Positions 40,606 through 40,658 of a DNA stretch of 40,658 nt are shown in pieces. The position numbers and the translations under genes are program-made. The stretch covers positions 45,080 to 85,737 of the forward strand of contig BFEA01000662.1 in assembly GCA_003427395.1 (NCBI GenBank), given 5' to 3'. The notes under the pieces were generated by a model, which was not told the origin of the DNA, ran no database searches, and saw only the letters and a program-made list of their open reading frames with translations. The stretch is from Chara braunii (taxonomy: Eukaryota > Streptophyta > Charophyceae > Charales > Characeae). Numbering within the stretch: position 1 is the first letter of the stretch; each line of letters starts with the position of its first letter.

Positions 40606-40658
40606 GGGACGCTGGGCCCGGTTCCCAGCACGTGTTGCTCCCCACGAATAGATTGGAG
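40606..40658 (+). repeat. Conserved LINE 3' tail motif at window edge
   Basis: GGGACGCTGGGCCCGGTTCC to AATAGATTGGAG, almost identical to 38024-38077. The window ends at the last bases of the motif. Confidence 0.8.

Larger units (their letters stand above)
39180..40658 (+). mobile_element. ORF1-only non-LTR element (half-LINE), copy 2, runs off the window
   Basis: A GC-rich leader begins where the minus-strand LINE ends (about 39180). The ORF at 39524-40459 follows, then a short 3' UTR and the family tail (40606-40658), at which the window ends. The order leader, ORF1-like, tail, with no reverse transcriptase, matches 27170-28991. The poly(A) would lie just past the window. Confidence 0.55.

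Overview
This window reads as repeat-dominated nuclear DNA from a green plant or streptophyte alga. The best lineage evidence is a U6 snRNA copy at 19533-19642. Its 5' stem-loop and 3' end (ATCGAGAAATGGTCCA) are of the plant U6 type, not the animal type. Long mononucleotide runs, AAG arrays, foldback elements and decayed non-LTR retrotransposons suggest a large, repeat-rich genome. A charophyte such as Chara is only a guess. No host protein-coding gene could be supported; the only coding sequence is retroelement-derived.

Layout. 1-2.9 kb: a foldback-element copy, then GC-rich unassigned DNA. 2.9-4.4 kb: three tandem units of about 120 bp, followed by an unusual array of ten hairpins. The hairpins share a constant apical sequence (GTCCAATCTTATGGAAC or close) while their outer stems differ in sequence but mostly stay complementary. 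4.4-9.3 kb: CAG-rich and C/T-rich DNA, microsatellites and a 53-bp duplication. 9.3-10.6 kb: a foldback family with long inverted arms. 11-16.5 kb: mostly unassigned, with two diverged copies of a T-tract-bearing repeat and two fields dense in TCTAGAG words. 17-19.4 kb: a cluster of small foldback elements and near-perfect hairpins. 19.5-21.3 kb: three U6-derived sequences, one with a clear target-site duplication. 22-25.2 kb: AAG/GGA tracts all purine on the + strand, alternating with tRNA-derived SINE-like units and another repeat module, then a 49-nt G run. 26.1-26.9 kb: two adjacent inverted-repeat elements.

27.2-40.7 kb is a non-LTR (LINE) graveyard. It holds reverse transcriptase fragments on both strands, all visibly broken (first Asp of motif C changed to Asn in one, motif C lost to a small deletion in another, stops in the 3' domain). 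It also holds two short plus-strand elements that carry only an ORF1-like gene (27502-28260 with one internal stop; 39524-40459 intact). A conserved 3' tail of about 55 bp recurs at 30549, 35256, 38024 and 40606. In the 32.6-35.4 kb LINE this tail lies just ahead of the poly(A). This links the ORF1-only copies to the LINE family and suggests half-LINE elements mobilised in trans.

The parts fit one picture: a LINE machinery, now inactive in this window, that has probably moved its own fragments, ORF1-only derivatives, tRNA-derived SINEs and U6 RNA. The feature with no ready explanation is the hairpin array at 3.55-4.4 kb.
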